A stretch of 64,000 bases of DNA from Streptomyces sp. BV286 (GCF_019090165.1 NZ_JAHRIB010000143.1:62001-126000), one strand, 5' to 3'; counted from the stretch's first letter, positions 8,820-18,274 are shown. The notes: a model not told the origin generated them from the letters alone. Numbers and translations: made by a program.

Positions 8820-9995
8820 ATGGCTCCTGTCATCGTGGTGGGTGCAGGCCCCGTGGGCATGTCGGCGGCCCTCGGCCTGCGCGCCCGTGGACTGCCGGTC
8901 ACCGTCCTCGAAGCCGATCCGCAGGGGCGCCAACGGCCCGGCAGCCGCGCCCTGTTCGTGCACAAGGAGACACTGCGGCTGCTCGAGGAGATGCGCCCGG
9001 GGCTGGCCGCCCGCATCGCGGAGTTCGGCAGGACCTGGCACACGCGGCGCACCCTGTACCGGGGCCGTGAGGTGTACGCCCGCACGTTTCCACCTCCCTC
9101 GTTCCCGCCGCCCTTCACCAGCCTGCGCCAGGTGGACACCGAGCGGCTGCTGCTCGACGCCTGTGAGAGCGCGGGGGTGGAGTTCGTCTGGGACGCGCGG
9201 GTGGCGGCCGTCAAGGTCATGGACGACGAGGTCATGGTGAGCGCGGACGACGGGCGCGGCTGGACGGGCAGCCACGTCGTCGCCGCGGACGGAGCACGCT
9301 CGGCCGTCCGACGGGAGCTGGACATCCCCATGGAGGGCACCAGCTCGGCGGGCTTCCACGTCGTCGTGGACGTGGCCGACATCCCCGGGGCCGAACTCCC
9401 GCTGGAGCGGGTCTTCCACTACGAACACCCCGGAGCCGGCGGCCGGAGCGTCATGCGGGTGCCGTTCACCGGGGGATTCCAGGTCGACCTGCAGTGCCGG
9501 GACGACGACCCGCTGGAGTCCTACGGGACCGAGAACGCGGTACGGGAGTGGCTGCCCCGGGTCGTGGGAGAGGGGTACGGCGAGCGCATCCTGTGGGTGT
9601 CGACGTACCGGTTCCTGCGCAAGGTGGCGGCGGACTTCACCGACCCCGGGCGGCGGGTGCTGCTCGTCGGCGAGGCCGCCCATCTGTTCCCTCCGTTCGG
9701 CGCCCGCGGGATGAACAGCGGTATCGCGGACGCGGCGGCGGCAGCCGAAGCCGTGGCCGCCGGCACACCGGAGGCGGTCGCACGGTTCGCGACGGACCGG
9801 CGCACGGCGGCCCTGTTCAACAGCGAGGCGGCCGGCGCGGCCCTGGACCATCTGCGGCCGCGGCGGATCGTACGAGCCAAACAGCGGGCGGCCGCGGCCC
9901 TCGCGCCCGTACTGCCGTGGTGCGGGGCCTGGCTGGAGCACGCTCCCTACGGCCCCAGACACGGCTCACCGGCGAGTGCCGGCCGGAAGTACTGA
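8820..9995 (+). CDS. FAD-dependent aromatic monooxygenase (class A flavoprotein)
   Basis: The 391-residue protein has the Rossmann dinucleotide motif VGAGPVGMSAAL at its N-terminus. The second FAD contact appears as VGEAAHLFPPFGARGMNSGI (usual form GDAAH; here Glu replaces Asp). It resembles MhpA/PheA-type hydroxylases that insert one oxygen into phenols or anilines using NAD(P)H. In this cluster the candidate substrate is p-aminobenzoate, its CoA ester or a downstream product, with ring hydroxylation or oxidative decarboxylation as options. The start lies one base after the preceding stop, which implies coupling. Substrate not determinable from sequence. Confidence 0.88.
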   Translation: MAPVIVVGAGPVGMSAALGLRARGLPVTVLEADPQGRQRPGSRALFVHKETLRLLEEMRPGLAARIAEFGRTWHTRRTLYRGREVYARTFPPPSFPPPFTSLRQVDTERLLLDACESAGVEFVWDARVAAVKVMDDEVMVSADDGRGWTGSHVVAADGARSAVRRELDIPMEGTSSAGFHVVVDVADIPGAELPLERVFHYEHPGAGGRSVMRVPFTGGFQVDLQCRDDDPLESYGTENAVREWLPRVVGEGYGERILWVSTYRFLRKVAADFTDPGRRVLLVGEAAHLFPPFGARGMNSGIADAAAAAEAVAAGTPEAVARFATDRRTAALFNSEAAGAALDHLRPRRIVRAKQRAAAALAPVLPWCGAWLEHAPYGPRHGSPASAGRKY

Positions 9996-10086
9996 CCGCG
10001 GCACGCCACCAGAGGGTCCGGTGGATGAATCCGGACGCCCGGGTGGACGTACTGAGGGATGTACTGAGAGGAGAGAGATTTCTTTG

Positions 10087-10881
10087 ATGACACAACCGGC
10101 AACCGCAGAGGGCCTGTTGGCGTGGATACCCGGCCGCGGACTGATCGCGGGCCTGGCGGCCGACACACAGCTGCTGGCCGCGGACTCCTGGCTGCTCCGG
10201 GACGGGCGGGTGCGCGGCCTGGGCCGGCACCGGGAGCGGTTCCTGCGGGCCTGTGGCGACTGCGGAGGGCCCTCCCTCGACCAACTCAACGAGTTCTGGC
10301 GGGACATGACGGCCGCGCTGCCCCGTACGGGGACCTGGTTCCCGCGCGTCGAGCTGGTGGCCGGCTCCCTCCAGCTGCGGCTGCTTCTGCGGTACGCCCC
10401 GCCGCTCGCCCCGGAGGTACGGGTGTGGGCCGCGGGCCAGCTCGATCCACGCACCGTGCCGCGCCGCAAGGGGCCGGACCTGGACGTCCTGGCCCGGGTC
10501 CGTCAGCGGGCGGCCGGTCAGGGCGCGGAGGAGGCGGTGCTGATCGCCCCGTCCGGCTTCGTACTGGAGGCGGCGACCTCCAGCGTGCTCTGGTGGGAGG
10601 ACGACACCCTGTGCCTGCCTCCGCAGCAGCTGCCCATCCTCTCCGGCGTCACCTCGGGCCTCGTCCAGGAGCATGCTCTGCGCAGTGGGATCCGTCTGGC
10701 CCACCGTGAACGGACCCTGGCCCAGCTGGCCGGCCGGGAGGTGTGGCTGGTGAACGCTTTGCACGGGATCCGCCCGGTGGCGAGCTGGGAGGGGAGGCCG
10801 ATGGACGTGGGTGCGGCCCCGCGCGCCAAGGAATGGCGGGAATGGCTGGACGGCCTCATGGAGCCCCTGCCAGCCGACTGA
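10087..10881 (+). CDS. pabC: Class IV aminotransferase fold protein, probable 4-amino-4-deoxychorismate lyase
   Basis: A 264-residue PLP enzyme of fold type IV. Lys128 in the PRRKGPDL segment fits the Schiff-base lysine. Glu161 (GFVLEAATSSVLWW) and the LPILSGVTSGLV loop match the family. Next to an ADC synthase, the obvious reaction is elimination of pyruvate from 4-amino-4-deoxychorismate to give p-aminobenzoate. The family also includes branched-chain and D-amino-acid aminotransferases, but the context favours the lyase. Start ATG 10087 has GAGAGGAGAGAG 9 nt upstream. It is the last co-directional gene before a terminator. Confidence 0.85.
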   Translation: MTQPATAEGLLAWIPGRGLIAGLAADTQLLAADSWLLRDGRVRGLGRHRERFLRACGDCGGPSLDQLNEFWRDMTAALPRTGTWFPRVELVAGSLQLRLLLRYAPPLAPEVRVWAAGQLDPRTVPRRKGPDLDVLARVRQRAAGQGAEEAVLIAPSGFVLEAATSSVLWWEDDTLCLPPQQLPILSGVTSGLVQEHALRSGIRLAHRERTLAQLAGREVWLVNALHGIRPVASWEGRPMDVGAAPRAKEWREWLDGLMEPLPAD

Positions 10882-10902
10882 ACCGAGAGCGCACAAAATG
10901 GC

Positions 10903-10937
10903 ACGCGCCGGACCGAATACAATTCGGCCCGGCGCGT
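10903..10937. terminator. Bidirectional hairpin terminator
   Basis: ACGCGCCGGACCGAA and TTCGGCCCGGCGCGT pair over 15 positions with one mismatch around a TACAA loop. The hairpin lies between the convergent lyase-like and AhpD-like genes. Confidence 0.85.
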
Positions 10938-10973
10938 AAAGCCATATCCGGATCAGTAATTCCCCGAGGGTGC

Positions 10974-11465
10974 TCAGGCCTTTTTCGGGGCGGCCTGATA
11001 ACCGCCCGGGACCATACGGGTGGCTATCGCGATGCGGTTGTACGCGTTGATGACCGTGGCCGCCCAGATCAGTGCCGCGATCTGCGCTTCGTCGAAGACC
11101 TCCGCGGCCTGCGCGTAGACCGCGTCCGAGACGTGCCCGTCGTGCACCAGCGTCACCGCCTCGGTCAACGCCAGTGCGGCACGCTCACGTTGGTTGAAGA
11201 ACGGCATCTCCCGCCAGGCGTTCAGCGCGTACACGCGCTGCTCGCTCTCGCCCTGCGCGCGGGCGTCCTTCGTGTGCATGTCGATGCAGAACGCGCAGCC
11301 GTTGATCTGCGAGGCGCGAATCCGCACCAGTTCCAGCAGTTCCGGTTCGAGCTTGGCGTCCTGCGCCGCGGAAACGGCTGCGCCGTGCAGCGCGCCCATT
11401 GCTCCGGAGACGTCGGGGGTTATTTTCTTGAGGGCCACGCGAGGTGTGGATTCATTGTGGGGCAT
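10974..11465 (-). CDS. Carboxymuconolactone decarboxylase/AhpD-like protein
   Basis: A 163-residue all-helical protein with the AhpD-type redox motif INGCAFCIDMHT (Cys57, Cys60, His64) and a preceding Glu-rich helix. Such proteins act as disulfide-dependent alkylhydroperoxidases, and some family members act on aromatic ring products. It lies inside the biosynthetic cluster but points the other way and shares a divergent promoter region (11466-11678) with the MMPL exporter. It may protect against peroxide made by the monooxygenases, or may be unrelated to the pathway. Confidence 0.9.
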   Translation of the reverse strand: MPHNESTPRVALKKITPDVSGAMGALHGAAVSAAQDAKLEPELLELVRIRASQINGCAFCIDMHTKDARAQGESEQRVYALNAWREMPFFNQRERAALALTEAVTLVHDGHVSDAVYAQAAEVFDEAQIAALIWAATVINAYNRIAIATRMVPGGYQAAPKKA

Positions 11466-11678
11466 GGGAGTGACTCTATCTTCGCGATGAGCGCGGTGAA
11501 AAGGAAACAGTACGAATAGCGGTATTGATTCGCCAGGGGGGAGCGGCCGAAGGGGCGCAGGGCGGGGGCCGCCGGTGAAGGGCTCCGGGTGGCGCGGTGG
11601 GCGTGCCTTCCGCAGGACGACGTGATCAGGGCGTCGTTTAATGAACAAGTCCGGGCAAACACCCCCACAGGAGTGCCT

Positions 11679-13922
11679 ATGTCGCCGACAGGGTCCAGTC
11701 CAGCAGGCGGACCGGGCGCAGCCGGGAAACTGCGCAGGCTGGGGGAGTGGTGTGCCCGGCACTTCGTGATCGTCATCGTGGGCTGGCTCGTCGTCCTCGC
11801 GGCTCTGCAGGTCCTGAACCGCTCGTTCGGCGGGGAGTACTCGGACGACTTCTCGCTCTCCGGCGTCCAGTCGCAGCAGGGGCAGGAGGTCCTGAAGCAG
11901 CACGACCCGACAGCGGGCGGCTACAGCAGCCAGATCGTGCTGCGCGACGACAAGCAGTCGCTGAGCTCCGTGAGTTCGCAGATGAGTCAGACGGTCACCG
12001 ACCTGCAGAAGCTGCCCCACGTGCTCGCGGTGCAGAACCCGCTGACGGCACAGAGCTCGCAGCAGTCCTCGGGCCAGTCCCAGCAGCAGAACGTGGGCCC
12101 TCTCTCCGGTGACGGGAAGACCGGCTACATCACCGTGCGCTTCGACGTGCAGCCGTCCACGCTGGGCGACTCGTACCTCGACGGGGTGGACGACTCCGTC
12201 AAGCCCCTGAGAGGGGCGGGCGTCGAGGTCGAGTACGGCGGACCGCTCGGCGAACTCGCGAGGCCCGCCCCCGACGACCGCGTCAGCGAGCTGATCGGGT
12301 TCGGCGTGGCGATCGTCGTCCTCCTCGTCGGCTTCGGCAGTGTCCTCGCGGCGGGCCTCCCCCTGCTGACCGCCCTGATCAGCGCGGTGGGAGGGCTCGC
12401 CTGTCTGGGGCTGCTCGCCGCGGCCTTCACCTTCGCCACCGTGTCGCCGACGCTGGCCACCATGATCGGGCTCGGCGTGGGCATCGACTACGCGCTCTTC
12501 CTTGTCACCCGCCACCGGCAGAACCTCATGGACGGCGCCGATCCGGTCACGGCGGCGGGGCGGGCCACCGCCACCAGCGGCCGGGCCGTACTCGTCTCCG
12601 GCTGCACGGTCATCATCGCCCTGGCCGGACTGTCGGTCTCCGGGGTGGGCTTCATCGCGAAACTCGGTGTCGCGGCGGCCGTCACGGTCGTCTCCGCCGT
12701 CATCGGCGCACTGACACTGGTCCCGGCCCTCCTGGGGCTCATCGGTCATCGCATCGACCGCTACCGGGTGCGCCGCCCCGTCGCGGAGACGGACGCGGCT
12801 CCGGGCGCCCCCGCCCACGGCACCTGGCACCGCTACGCGCAGCGGGTGCAGCGGCGGCCCTGGTGGTTCCTGGCCGGTGGCACCGTCACCGTCCTCGTCC
12901 TGGCGATTCCGCTGCTCTCGATCCAGCTGGGCCACATCGGCGACGGCGCGGACCCGAAGTCGTTCACGGACCGGCGGGCCTACGACATCATGGCGGACGC
13001 CTTCGGCCCCGGCTCCAACGGCCCGTTGACCGTCGTCGTCGACCAGACGAACGTGCCGTCCGACCAGCGTTCGTCGCTCCAGTCACAGGTGCAGAAGTCC
13101 CTCACCGACGTGCCGGGCGCCGCCACGACCACACCGCTGTCGACCACCCAGGACGGAGACGTGCTGGTCGCCACGGTCTACTCCAAGCAGGCCCCGCAGA
13201 GCGCGGACACCACCGACCTCACGAACCGCCTCGTCGACCAGACCCTGCCCCAGGCCGTCTCCGGCACCGACGCCAAGGGGTACGTCACGGGGACCACGGC
13301 CGCCCAGGTCGACTTCCGTGACATCGTCGCGGAACGCCTCCCCCTGATCATCGCGGTGGTCGTCGCCCTGGCCTTCCTCATCATCCTGATGGTCTTCCGC
13401 GGGCTGCTGGTCGCACTCAAGGCGGCGGTCCTCAACGTCCTGTCGATCGCCGCCTCGTACGGCGTGGTCGTCGCCGTCTTCCAGTGGGGCTGGGGCGGCC
13501 CCGCGCTGGGCGTGGAGGGGAAGGTGCCCATCGAGAGCTACGTGCCGATGATGATGTTCGCCATCATCTTCGGCCTCAGCATGGACTACGAGATCTTCCT
13601 GCTGTCGAGGGTGCACGAGGCCTGGCTGCACACCGGCGACGCCAAGGCGAGCGTCGCCCACGCCCTGGAGATCACCGCCCGTGTCATCACCTGCGCCGCC
13701 CTGATCATGGTGAGTGTCTTCGCCGCGTTCATCGTCAGCGACAACATCGTCGTCAAGATGCTCGGCCTCGGGCTGGCGGTCAGTGTGCTGATCGACGCGA
13801 CGGTGGTACGCCTGCTGCTCGTTCCCGCGGTCATGACACTGCTCGGCCGACACGCCTGGTGGACCCCGCGCAGACTCGACCGGATCATGCCGCACCTGGA
13901 TCCGGAAGGGGACCGCGGCTGA
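11679..13922 (+). CDS. MMPL/RND family transporter
   Basis: A 747-residue integral membrane protein with duplicated halves. Each half has a leading helix, a large extracytoplasmic loop, and a five-to-six-helix bundle containing an intramembrane acidic site (LGVGIDYALFL in the first half, FGLSMDYEIFLLSR in the second). These match MmpL/ActII-3-type proton-driven exporters of lipids and secondary metabolites. Start ATG 11679 has AGGAG at 11669-11673. It closes the p-aminobenzoate-type cluster and is the natural candidate for product export or self-resistance. Confidence 0.93.
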   Translation: MSPTGSSPAGGPGAAGKLRRLGEWCARHFVIVIVGWLVVLAALQVLNRSFGGEYSDDFSLSGVQSQQGQEVLKQHDPTAGGYSSQIVLRDDKQSLSSVSSQMSQTVTDLQKLPHVLAVQNPLTAQSSQQSSGQSQQQNVGPLSGDGKTGYITVRFDVQPSTLGDSYLDGVDDSVKPLRGAGVEVEYGGPLGELARPAPDDRVSELIGFGVAIVVLLVGFGSVLAAGLPLLTALISAVGGLACLGLLAAAFTFATVSPTLATMIGLGVGIDYALFLVTRHRQNLMDGADPVTAAGRATATSGRAVLVSGCTVIIALAGLSVSGVGFIAKLGVAAAVTVVSAVIGALTLVPALLGLIGHRIDRYRVRRPVAETDAAPGAPAHGTWHRYAQRVQRRPWWFLAGGTVTVLVLAIPLLSIQLGHIGDGADPKSFTDRRAYDIMADAFGPGSNGPLTVVVDQTNVPSDQRSSLQSQVQKSLTDVPGAATTTPLSTTQDGDVLVATVYSKQAPQSADTTDLTNRLVDQTLPQAVSGTDAKGYVTGTTAAQVDFRDIVAERLPLIIAVVVALAFLIILMVFRGLLVALKAAVLNVLSIAASYGVVVAVFQWGWGGPALGVEGKVPIESYVPMMMFAIIFGLSMDYEIFLLSRVHEAWLHTGDAKASVAHALEITARVITCAALIMVSVFAAFIVSDNIVVKMLGLGLAVSVLIDATVVRLLLVPAVMTLLGRHAWWTPRRLDRIMPHLDPEGDRG

Positions 13923-14210
13923 ACCGCCGCGGCAGAGCGTTGTCGTCGCCGGCGCGGACCAGTTCGCCGTGTTTTTCGGCCGAATGGTGTGGAACCCCAC
14001 GACTTCACTCAACTCGCCACGTGGGGAACTCGTGAAGGATTGACGGGAGTTGTGAAAGGCGACAAGAATGCGGATCACTTCGCTCCGCTGCGTCTGAAGC
14101 GAACGAAGTGACGCGAGTGACCCGGTCGCGCACGCCTTCGTTGCGTCCGCCCGCGTCGGTCACCCGCGCTCAGCCACCTCCCACACCTTTCGATCCCGCA
14201 GAGGCTCACT
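13923..14210. other. 288-bp gap with imperfect inverted repeats
   Basis: The gap after the MMPL gene has CCCCACG (13995-14001) pairing with CGTGGGG (14020-14026), and TCACTTCG (14075-14082) pairing with CGAAGTGA (14104-14111). Either could be a weak terminator or a regulator site. I see no gene. Confidence 0.4.
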
Positions 14211-15131
14211 TTGTCGCGTTCGCAACACTCCAGAACTCCGGCTGCCCTCGCCGCCACCGCATTCCTCGCCGTCGCCGCCGCACCCGTGTGGGGAGCCGGT
14301 GTCGCGAGCGCCACGCCCGGCGGGGCGTGCCAGTCCGCCACGGTCCAGTACCGCATCGTCGGCGCCGACGGAGGTGTCGTGGGCGCGGACTGGACCTCGC
14401 AGGGCGGATTCCGTGCCTGGGACACCGTCCCCGGCACCGTCCAGGTCCGGCTGGCTCCCGGCCAGAAGGTCGGGGACGGCTGCAAGTACCCCGTCTCCCT
14501 TGCCGAGTACACCACCGAGGGTCCGAACTGGGCCACGTCCGGTCGTCAGGTCATGGTGGACAAGGCCACCGTCTACCTCACCGCCGCGGACGTGGCCGGC
14601 GACGACGCGAAGCAGACCTGGCAGAAGCTGACCGTGAAGTCCCCCGACTGCTACGGCCAGATCGACCTGTACGGCGACGACATCGCCTACGACGGCAAGA
14701 CGGGTGAGGGTCACGGACCCGCTCCCTACCAGCCGGGCGGCGTCGTCACGCCCTACCACCTCATAGCCGCGTGGAACGGAGGCGAGAAGCCGTGCGCCCC
14801 CGGCCCGTCGGAGCCGTCCACCCCGACGCCCACCCCGTCGGAGCCGACGCCGACCGGCCCCGCGGGCAGCACGCCGCCCGCCGAGGAGTCGACTCCACCC
14901 GCCACACCCACCACGCCCAAGCCGTCCACGACGCCTCCCACGACACCGGACGTGCCGCCGCTGTCGTCGAAGCCGCCCACCACGCCCGAGCCGTCGCCCA
15001 GTGACAGCACGCCGCCGCTGGCGGAGACGGGTTCCAGCGCGCCGGTCGGCCTGATCGCCGGCGGGGCAGCCCTGGTGGTCGCCCTCGGTGCCGGGGCCGT
15101 GTACGCGGCGAACCGCTCGCGTCGCACGTGA
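14211..15131 (+). CDS. Secreted cell-wall-anchored protein with LAETG sorting signal
   Basis: A 306-residue surface protein. It has a signal peptide (basic start, then an Ala-rich core to about residue 35), and a globular domain of about 170 residues with paired cysteines. A long Pro/Thr/Ser wall-spanning stalk follows (residues 200-270), then LAETG, a hydrophobic helix (GLIAGGAALVVALGAGAVY) and a basic tail (RSRRT). LAXTG motifs are recognised by class E sortases of Streptomyces, so it should be attached covalently to peptidoglycan. Start TTG 14211 has AGAGG 6 nt upstream. The function of the globular domain is unknown to me. Confidence 0.88.
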   Translation: MSRSQHSRTPAALAATAFLAVAAAPVWGAGVASATPGGACQSATVQYRIVGADGGVVGADWTSQGGFRAWDTVPGTVQVRLAPGQKVGDGCKYPVSLAEYTTEGPNWATSGRQVMVDKATVYLTAADVAGDDAKQTWQKLTVKSPDCYGQIDLYGDDIAYDGKTGEGHGPAPYQPGGVVTPYHLIAAWNGGEKPCAPGPSEPSTPTPTPSEPTPTGPAGSTPPAEESTPPATPTTPKPSTTPPTTPDVPPLSSKPPTTPEPSPSDSTPPLAETGSSAPVGLIAGGAALVVALGAGAVYAANRSRRT

Positions 15132-15186
15132 CACCTGTGACGGACCTGCGGGGCGGCACCTCCGTGCTGTAGGCCCGCACCCGCGA

Positions 15187-15229
15187 CTCCGCCTCCCGGT
15201 GGCACGATCCACGCCACCGGGAGGCGGAG
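15187..15229. terminator. Strong bidirectional terminator hairpin
   Basis: CTCCGCCTCCCGGTGGC and GCCACCGGGAGGCGGAG form a perfect 17-bp stem with a 9-nt loop, between the convergent surface-protein and hydrolase genes. Confidence 0.92.
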
Positions 15230-15252
15230 CCGTCACCGGAGAACGGCGGCAC

Positions 15253-16731
15253 TCAGGGAGCGATGCCCACACCGTCGATGCGGCTCCAGGACCGCTCCTG
15301 GGACGCGGTCATGGCCGGCCAACGCAGCCCACCGGGGCGGGCGTTGACCCGGGACGCGTACGAACCGGGACGGAACTCCGGGGCGTAGAAACAGCCCGTG
15401 CCGTACTCGGAGTCGAAGGCGGCGCAGGAGGCCGCGGTCGACGCCGGAGTCGGCTTCCTGCCGGTGCGCACCCAAGTGGCCAGCGTGGCGATCGAGTTGG
15501 CGTACTCGGCGGTGCTCAGCCCGCTGTGTTCGCGCTCCCGGGTGAAGGTCTGCACGAGGTTCCTCTCCCGGTGCGCGCCCCGGAGACTGTCCCGATAGGC
15601 CGCCTCGTGCTCGACGAACGCCGTGGGGTCGTCGACGGCGTGGAGCGTGAGCACGGGAATCGCGACCCGGCCCGTGATGTCACTGTCGTAGGAGAGGTCG
15701 CGTACGGCCGTGGCGTCGGCGGCGAACCGCTCCACGCCCGCGTTGAGCGCCTTGTCGTCGTGGGATCCGGAGTACCGCACACCCTCGTTGCTGAACGGAT
15801 TGCGCCCGCCGAGCCGGTTGTGCACGATGTCGCGGAAGGTGAACGTCGCGAACCGCAGGTGCGACTCCAGGGTGCGCTCGGGCAGGTTCGTGACGGCCAG
15901 GATGTCGTCCAGATTCCGCTGCTGCACGGCTGTCCGCTCCAGCGCCGGGGACTCGAAGCCCGTGCACTCCTGCAGACGGGCGCGCAGCCCGGCGGACGTC
16001 ATGGTCGACCCCGCCCGCAGTCCCTCCCACAGCGGGTATTGGGGCTCGGTGGGGCGCGGGTGGTTCCCGCAGTAGTACTGGTAGACCACGCGCAGGTCCA
16101 CGCGGTAGTCGTATCCGCGCGAACCACCTCCGAGGACACCGTTGGTGAGCAGGGCTCCGTCGTACGGACCGTGCCGGCGGGCGCCGTACGTCTCCACGAC
16201 CTTCGCCGCGACGTTGCCGCCCCAGGACTGGCCGTGCACGTACGTGCGCTTCGGCGTTCCGAACTCCTCGACGAACAGACGGCGCAGGTTCTCCGTGTCG
16301 GCCGCGGCCATCCGCGTCCCGTAACCGCCGCGACGGTACGACGAGCCGGCCCAGGCGTAGCCCTCGTCCACCATCACCGCCCAGCGCTCCAGGTCACCGG
16401 TACTGCGGTCCGGGTCGGACTCCGCGCCGAGGTCGGGGCCTCCGTGCGCGTGCACCACGAGTGATCTGTTCCAGTCCTTCGGTACGGCGATCGCGTAGTG
16501 GGCGCCGTTGGAGTCCTGTCCGGTGTAGCAAGTGGCCTTGCCCGTCAGGTTCGTCGGGCACTCGGCGGGTGTCGGATCTCCTGTGGCCGGGGAGGCGGAC
16601 ACAGGTCCGGCGAGCGTGCCGGCCAGGACTGCCGCGATGCTCGCGGCCACTGCCGCGCGGCGGCGCCCGAGTGACCGGAGGGCACGGGTTCCTTCGCGGA
16701 TGCCCCTGGTGCTCGGCCTCGTCCAGTCCAT
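15253..16731 (-). CDS. Secreted alpha/beta hydrolase
   Basis: A 492-residue protein with an Arg-rich N-terminus and a long hydrophobic signal segment ending near ASPA, suggesting export (possibly Tat, given the RRR cluster). The oxyanion region HAHGGPD, the nucleophile elbow HGQSWGG and late acidic and His residues (HAVDDPT; EREHSG) are typical of an esterase or peptidase alpha/beta hydrolase. Four to six cysteines could form disulfides. Substrate unknown. The gene lies 173 bp upstream in transcription order from nothing obvious and shares a terminator with the convergent surface protein. Confidence 0.8.
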   Translation of the reverse strand: MDWTRPSTRGIREGTRALRSLGRRRAAVAASIAAVLAGTLAGPVSASPATGDPTPAECPTNLTGKATCYTGQDSNGAHYAIAVPKDWNRSLVVHAHGGPDLGAESDPDRSTGDLERWAVMVDEGYAWAGSSYRRGGYGTRMAAADTENLRRLFVEEFGTPKRTYVHGQSWGGNVAAKVVETYGARRHGPYDGALLTNGVLGGGSRGYDYRVDLRVVYQYYCGNHPRPTEPQYPLWEGLRAGSTMTSAGLRARLQECTGFESPALERTAVQQRNLDDILAVTNLPERTLESHLRFATFTFRDIVHNRLGGRNPFSNEGVRYSGSHDDKALNAGVERFAADATAVRDLSYDSDITGRVAIPVLTLHAVDDPTAFVEHEAAYRDSLRGAHRERNLVQTFTREREHSGLSTAEYANSIATLATWVRTGRKPTPASTAASCAAFDSEYGTGCFYAPEFRPGSYASRVNARPGGLRWPAMTASQERSWSRIDGVGIAP

Positions 16732-16904
16732 GGGTGTCTCCCTGTCCTCGTCGGCGCACCGTTGCGCGGCGGGCCGATGTTAAGGACGCCCGGGACGAAT
16801 TCCCACGGCTTGATCATTTGCGTTCATTGTGTTCGCGCGGGCGAAGGCGGGCCGGGAGATCTCAGTGGGGGCATCGGCCGGGCCGTCGTGGATCGGTGCG
16901 GGGC

Positions 16905-17939
16905 TCAGCGCAGATGCTTCTCGAAGAAGGCCGTCGTCCTGTCCATCGAGGCCGGCCACCGCGGGCCGAACGTGTGCCCCTCGCCGCTCCACTTCACCAG
17001 CTCGACGTCCTTGCCGGCCGCCTCGAACGCGGCCGCGGTCCGCTCCGACCAGGCCAGGGGGCAGGTCTCGTCGGCGGTGCCGTGGTGGATCAGCAGCGGC
17101 TCGCTCGCGCGGTCCACGTAGGTGACGGCGGCGGCTTCCCGCCAGAACTTCGGGTTCTCTTCGGGGGAGCCGTGCGTGGCGTCGATCCTCGAGGCGATCG
17201 GGTCGCCCTCACCGCGCTGGAAGTGGTCGATGTTCTCGTCCGGCCGTGAGCTCACCGGAGCGAAGACCACCGCGGCGTCGACCAGGCCGGGTGCCACGAC
17301 CAGGGTGTTGTACACGACGCTGCCGCCCATCGACCGACCCAGCAGGCCGATCCGGTCACCGTCGATCTCAGGGCGCCCCGACCCGCGCAGTGCGAGGACG
17401 GCGCCGATGGTGTCCTCGGTGTAGCCGAGGCGAAGGTTCACGTCGTTGTCGGGATCCTTGTCGGAGCCCGCGTGGTTGCGGTAGTCGGTGTGCAGGACCA
17501 CATAACCGTCGCGGGCCAGCAGATCCTGTTCGCGTGCCAGCCCACGGCCCGTGGTGTAGACGGCCGGATCGATGTAGCCGTGCGCCAGCACCAGGGCGGG
17601 GAAAGGGCCCTTGCCCTCGGGAACGTTCATGATCCCCGAGATGGTGAGCCCGTTGGCCTCGTACGTCACGGCGTACCGGGTGTACGCGTTCGTTCGGGCG
17701 AGCACGTCACCGAGCTTGAGGTCCGAGCCGCGATGGTCGCGCTCGATGAGGCCCGGGATCGACACCGGGTTCGCCGGCGCCGGCGCGGAGGTGGAAGGCG
17801 GAGGGGTGCTGGGCGTACCGCTCGCGCTGCGGGACGGGGCGGTCGGATCCGCGCGCTCGGCGTCACCGCCCCCGGTGCAGCCGATCGCGGCCACCAGCAC
17901 CAGTCCGGCGGCGGCACAGGCCGTGCTCCGCAACCGCAT
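16905..17939 (-). CDS. Lipoprotein alpha/beta hydrolase (S9/dienelactone-hydrolase-like)
   Basis: A 344-residue exported lipoprotein. The signal peptide ends in a lipobox-like VAAIGC (Cys about residue 20), followed by a Ser/Thr/Pro linker. The hydrolase domain has the HGYIDPA oxyanion loop, the GLLGRSMGGSV nucleophile elbow, the HHGTADETCP acid loop and a C-terminal GEGHTFG His, as in prolyl-oligopeptidase and acetyl-xylan-esterase relatives. It probably cleaves esters or peptides at the outer membrane face. Start ATG is at 17939. Substrate cannot be read from sequence. Confidence 0.85.
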   Translation of the reverse strand: MRLRSTACAAAGLVLVAAIGCTGGGDAERADPTAPSRSASGTPSTPPPSTSAPAPANPVSIPGLIERDHRGSDLKLGDVLARTNAYTRYAVTYEANGLTISGIMNVPEGKGPFPALVLAHGYIDPAVYTTGRGLAREQDLLARDGYVVLHTDYRNHAGSDKDPDNDVNLRLGYTEDTIGAVLALRGSGRPEIDGDRIGLLGRSMGGSVVYNTLVVAPGLVDAAVVFAPVSSRPDENIDHFQRGEGDPIASRIDATHGSPEENPKFWREAAAVTYVDRASEPLLIHHGTADETCPLAWSERTAAAFEAAGKDVELVKWSGEGHTFGPRWPASMDRTTAFFEKHLR

Positions 17940-18274
17940 GGGTCCAGTATCCCCCGGTTCGGCGGCCCTGGCGGGAGTCCGGAACGAACGGAATGGGCCG
18001 GACCCGAAGCGGACAGGCGGTGGCCGTCGCGCTTTCCTTACCTGTCGGGCATTTCGCTCAGGTGAGGCGTTTACCGAATGTGGCAGGCATTTCTCTGCTT
18101 TCGCTCCGGTATGTGGATTCCGGTGTGCCGCAGGAACCATGTCTGTTCCCGCACCGTCTTTCGGCCTGAACCGAAACGCCGAGGTGCGAGGGCGGCGGTG
18201 CCGTCGGGGTCTCCGGTTCACGGCGCGATCGTGCGATCCTGTGCGAAGGGCCATATGACTCGGGGGGCTTGTCT
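17940..18274. other. Divergent intergenic region
   Basis: This 335-bp stretch separates the lipoprotein hydrolase from the divergent regulator. It is somewhat AT-richer around 18030-18130 (TTTACCGAATG, ATTTCTCTGC) and must carry both promoters. I cannot pick defined boxes, and I see no small gene. Confidence 0.35.
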
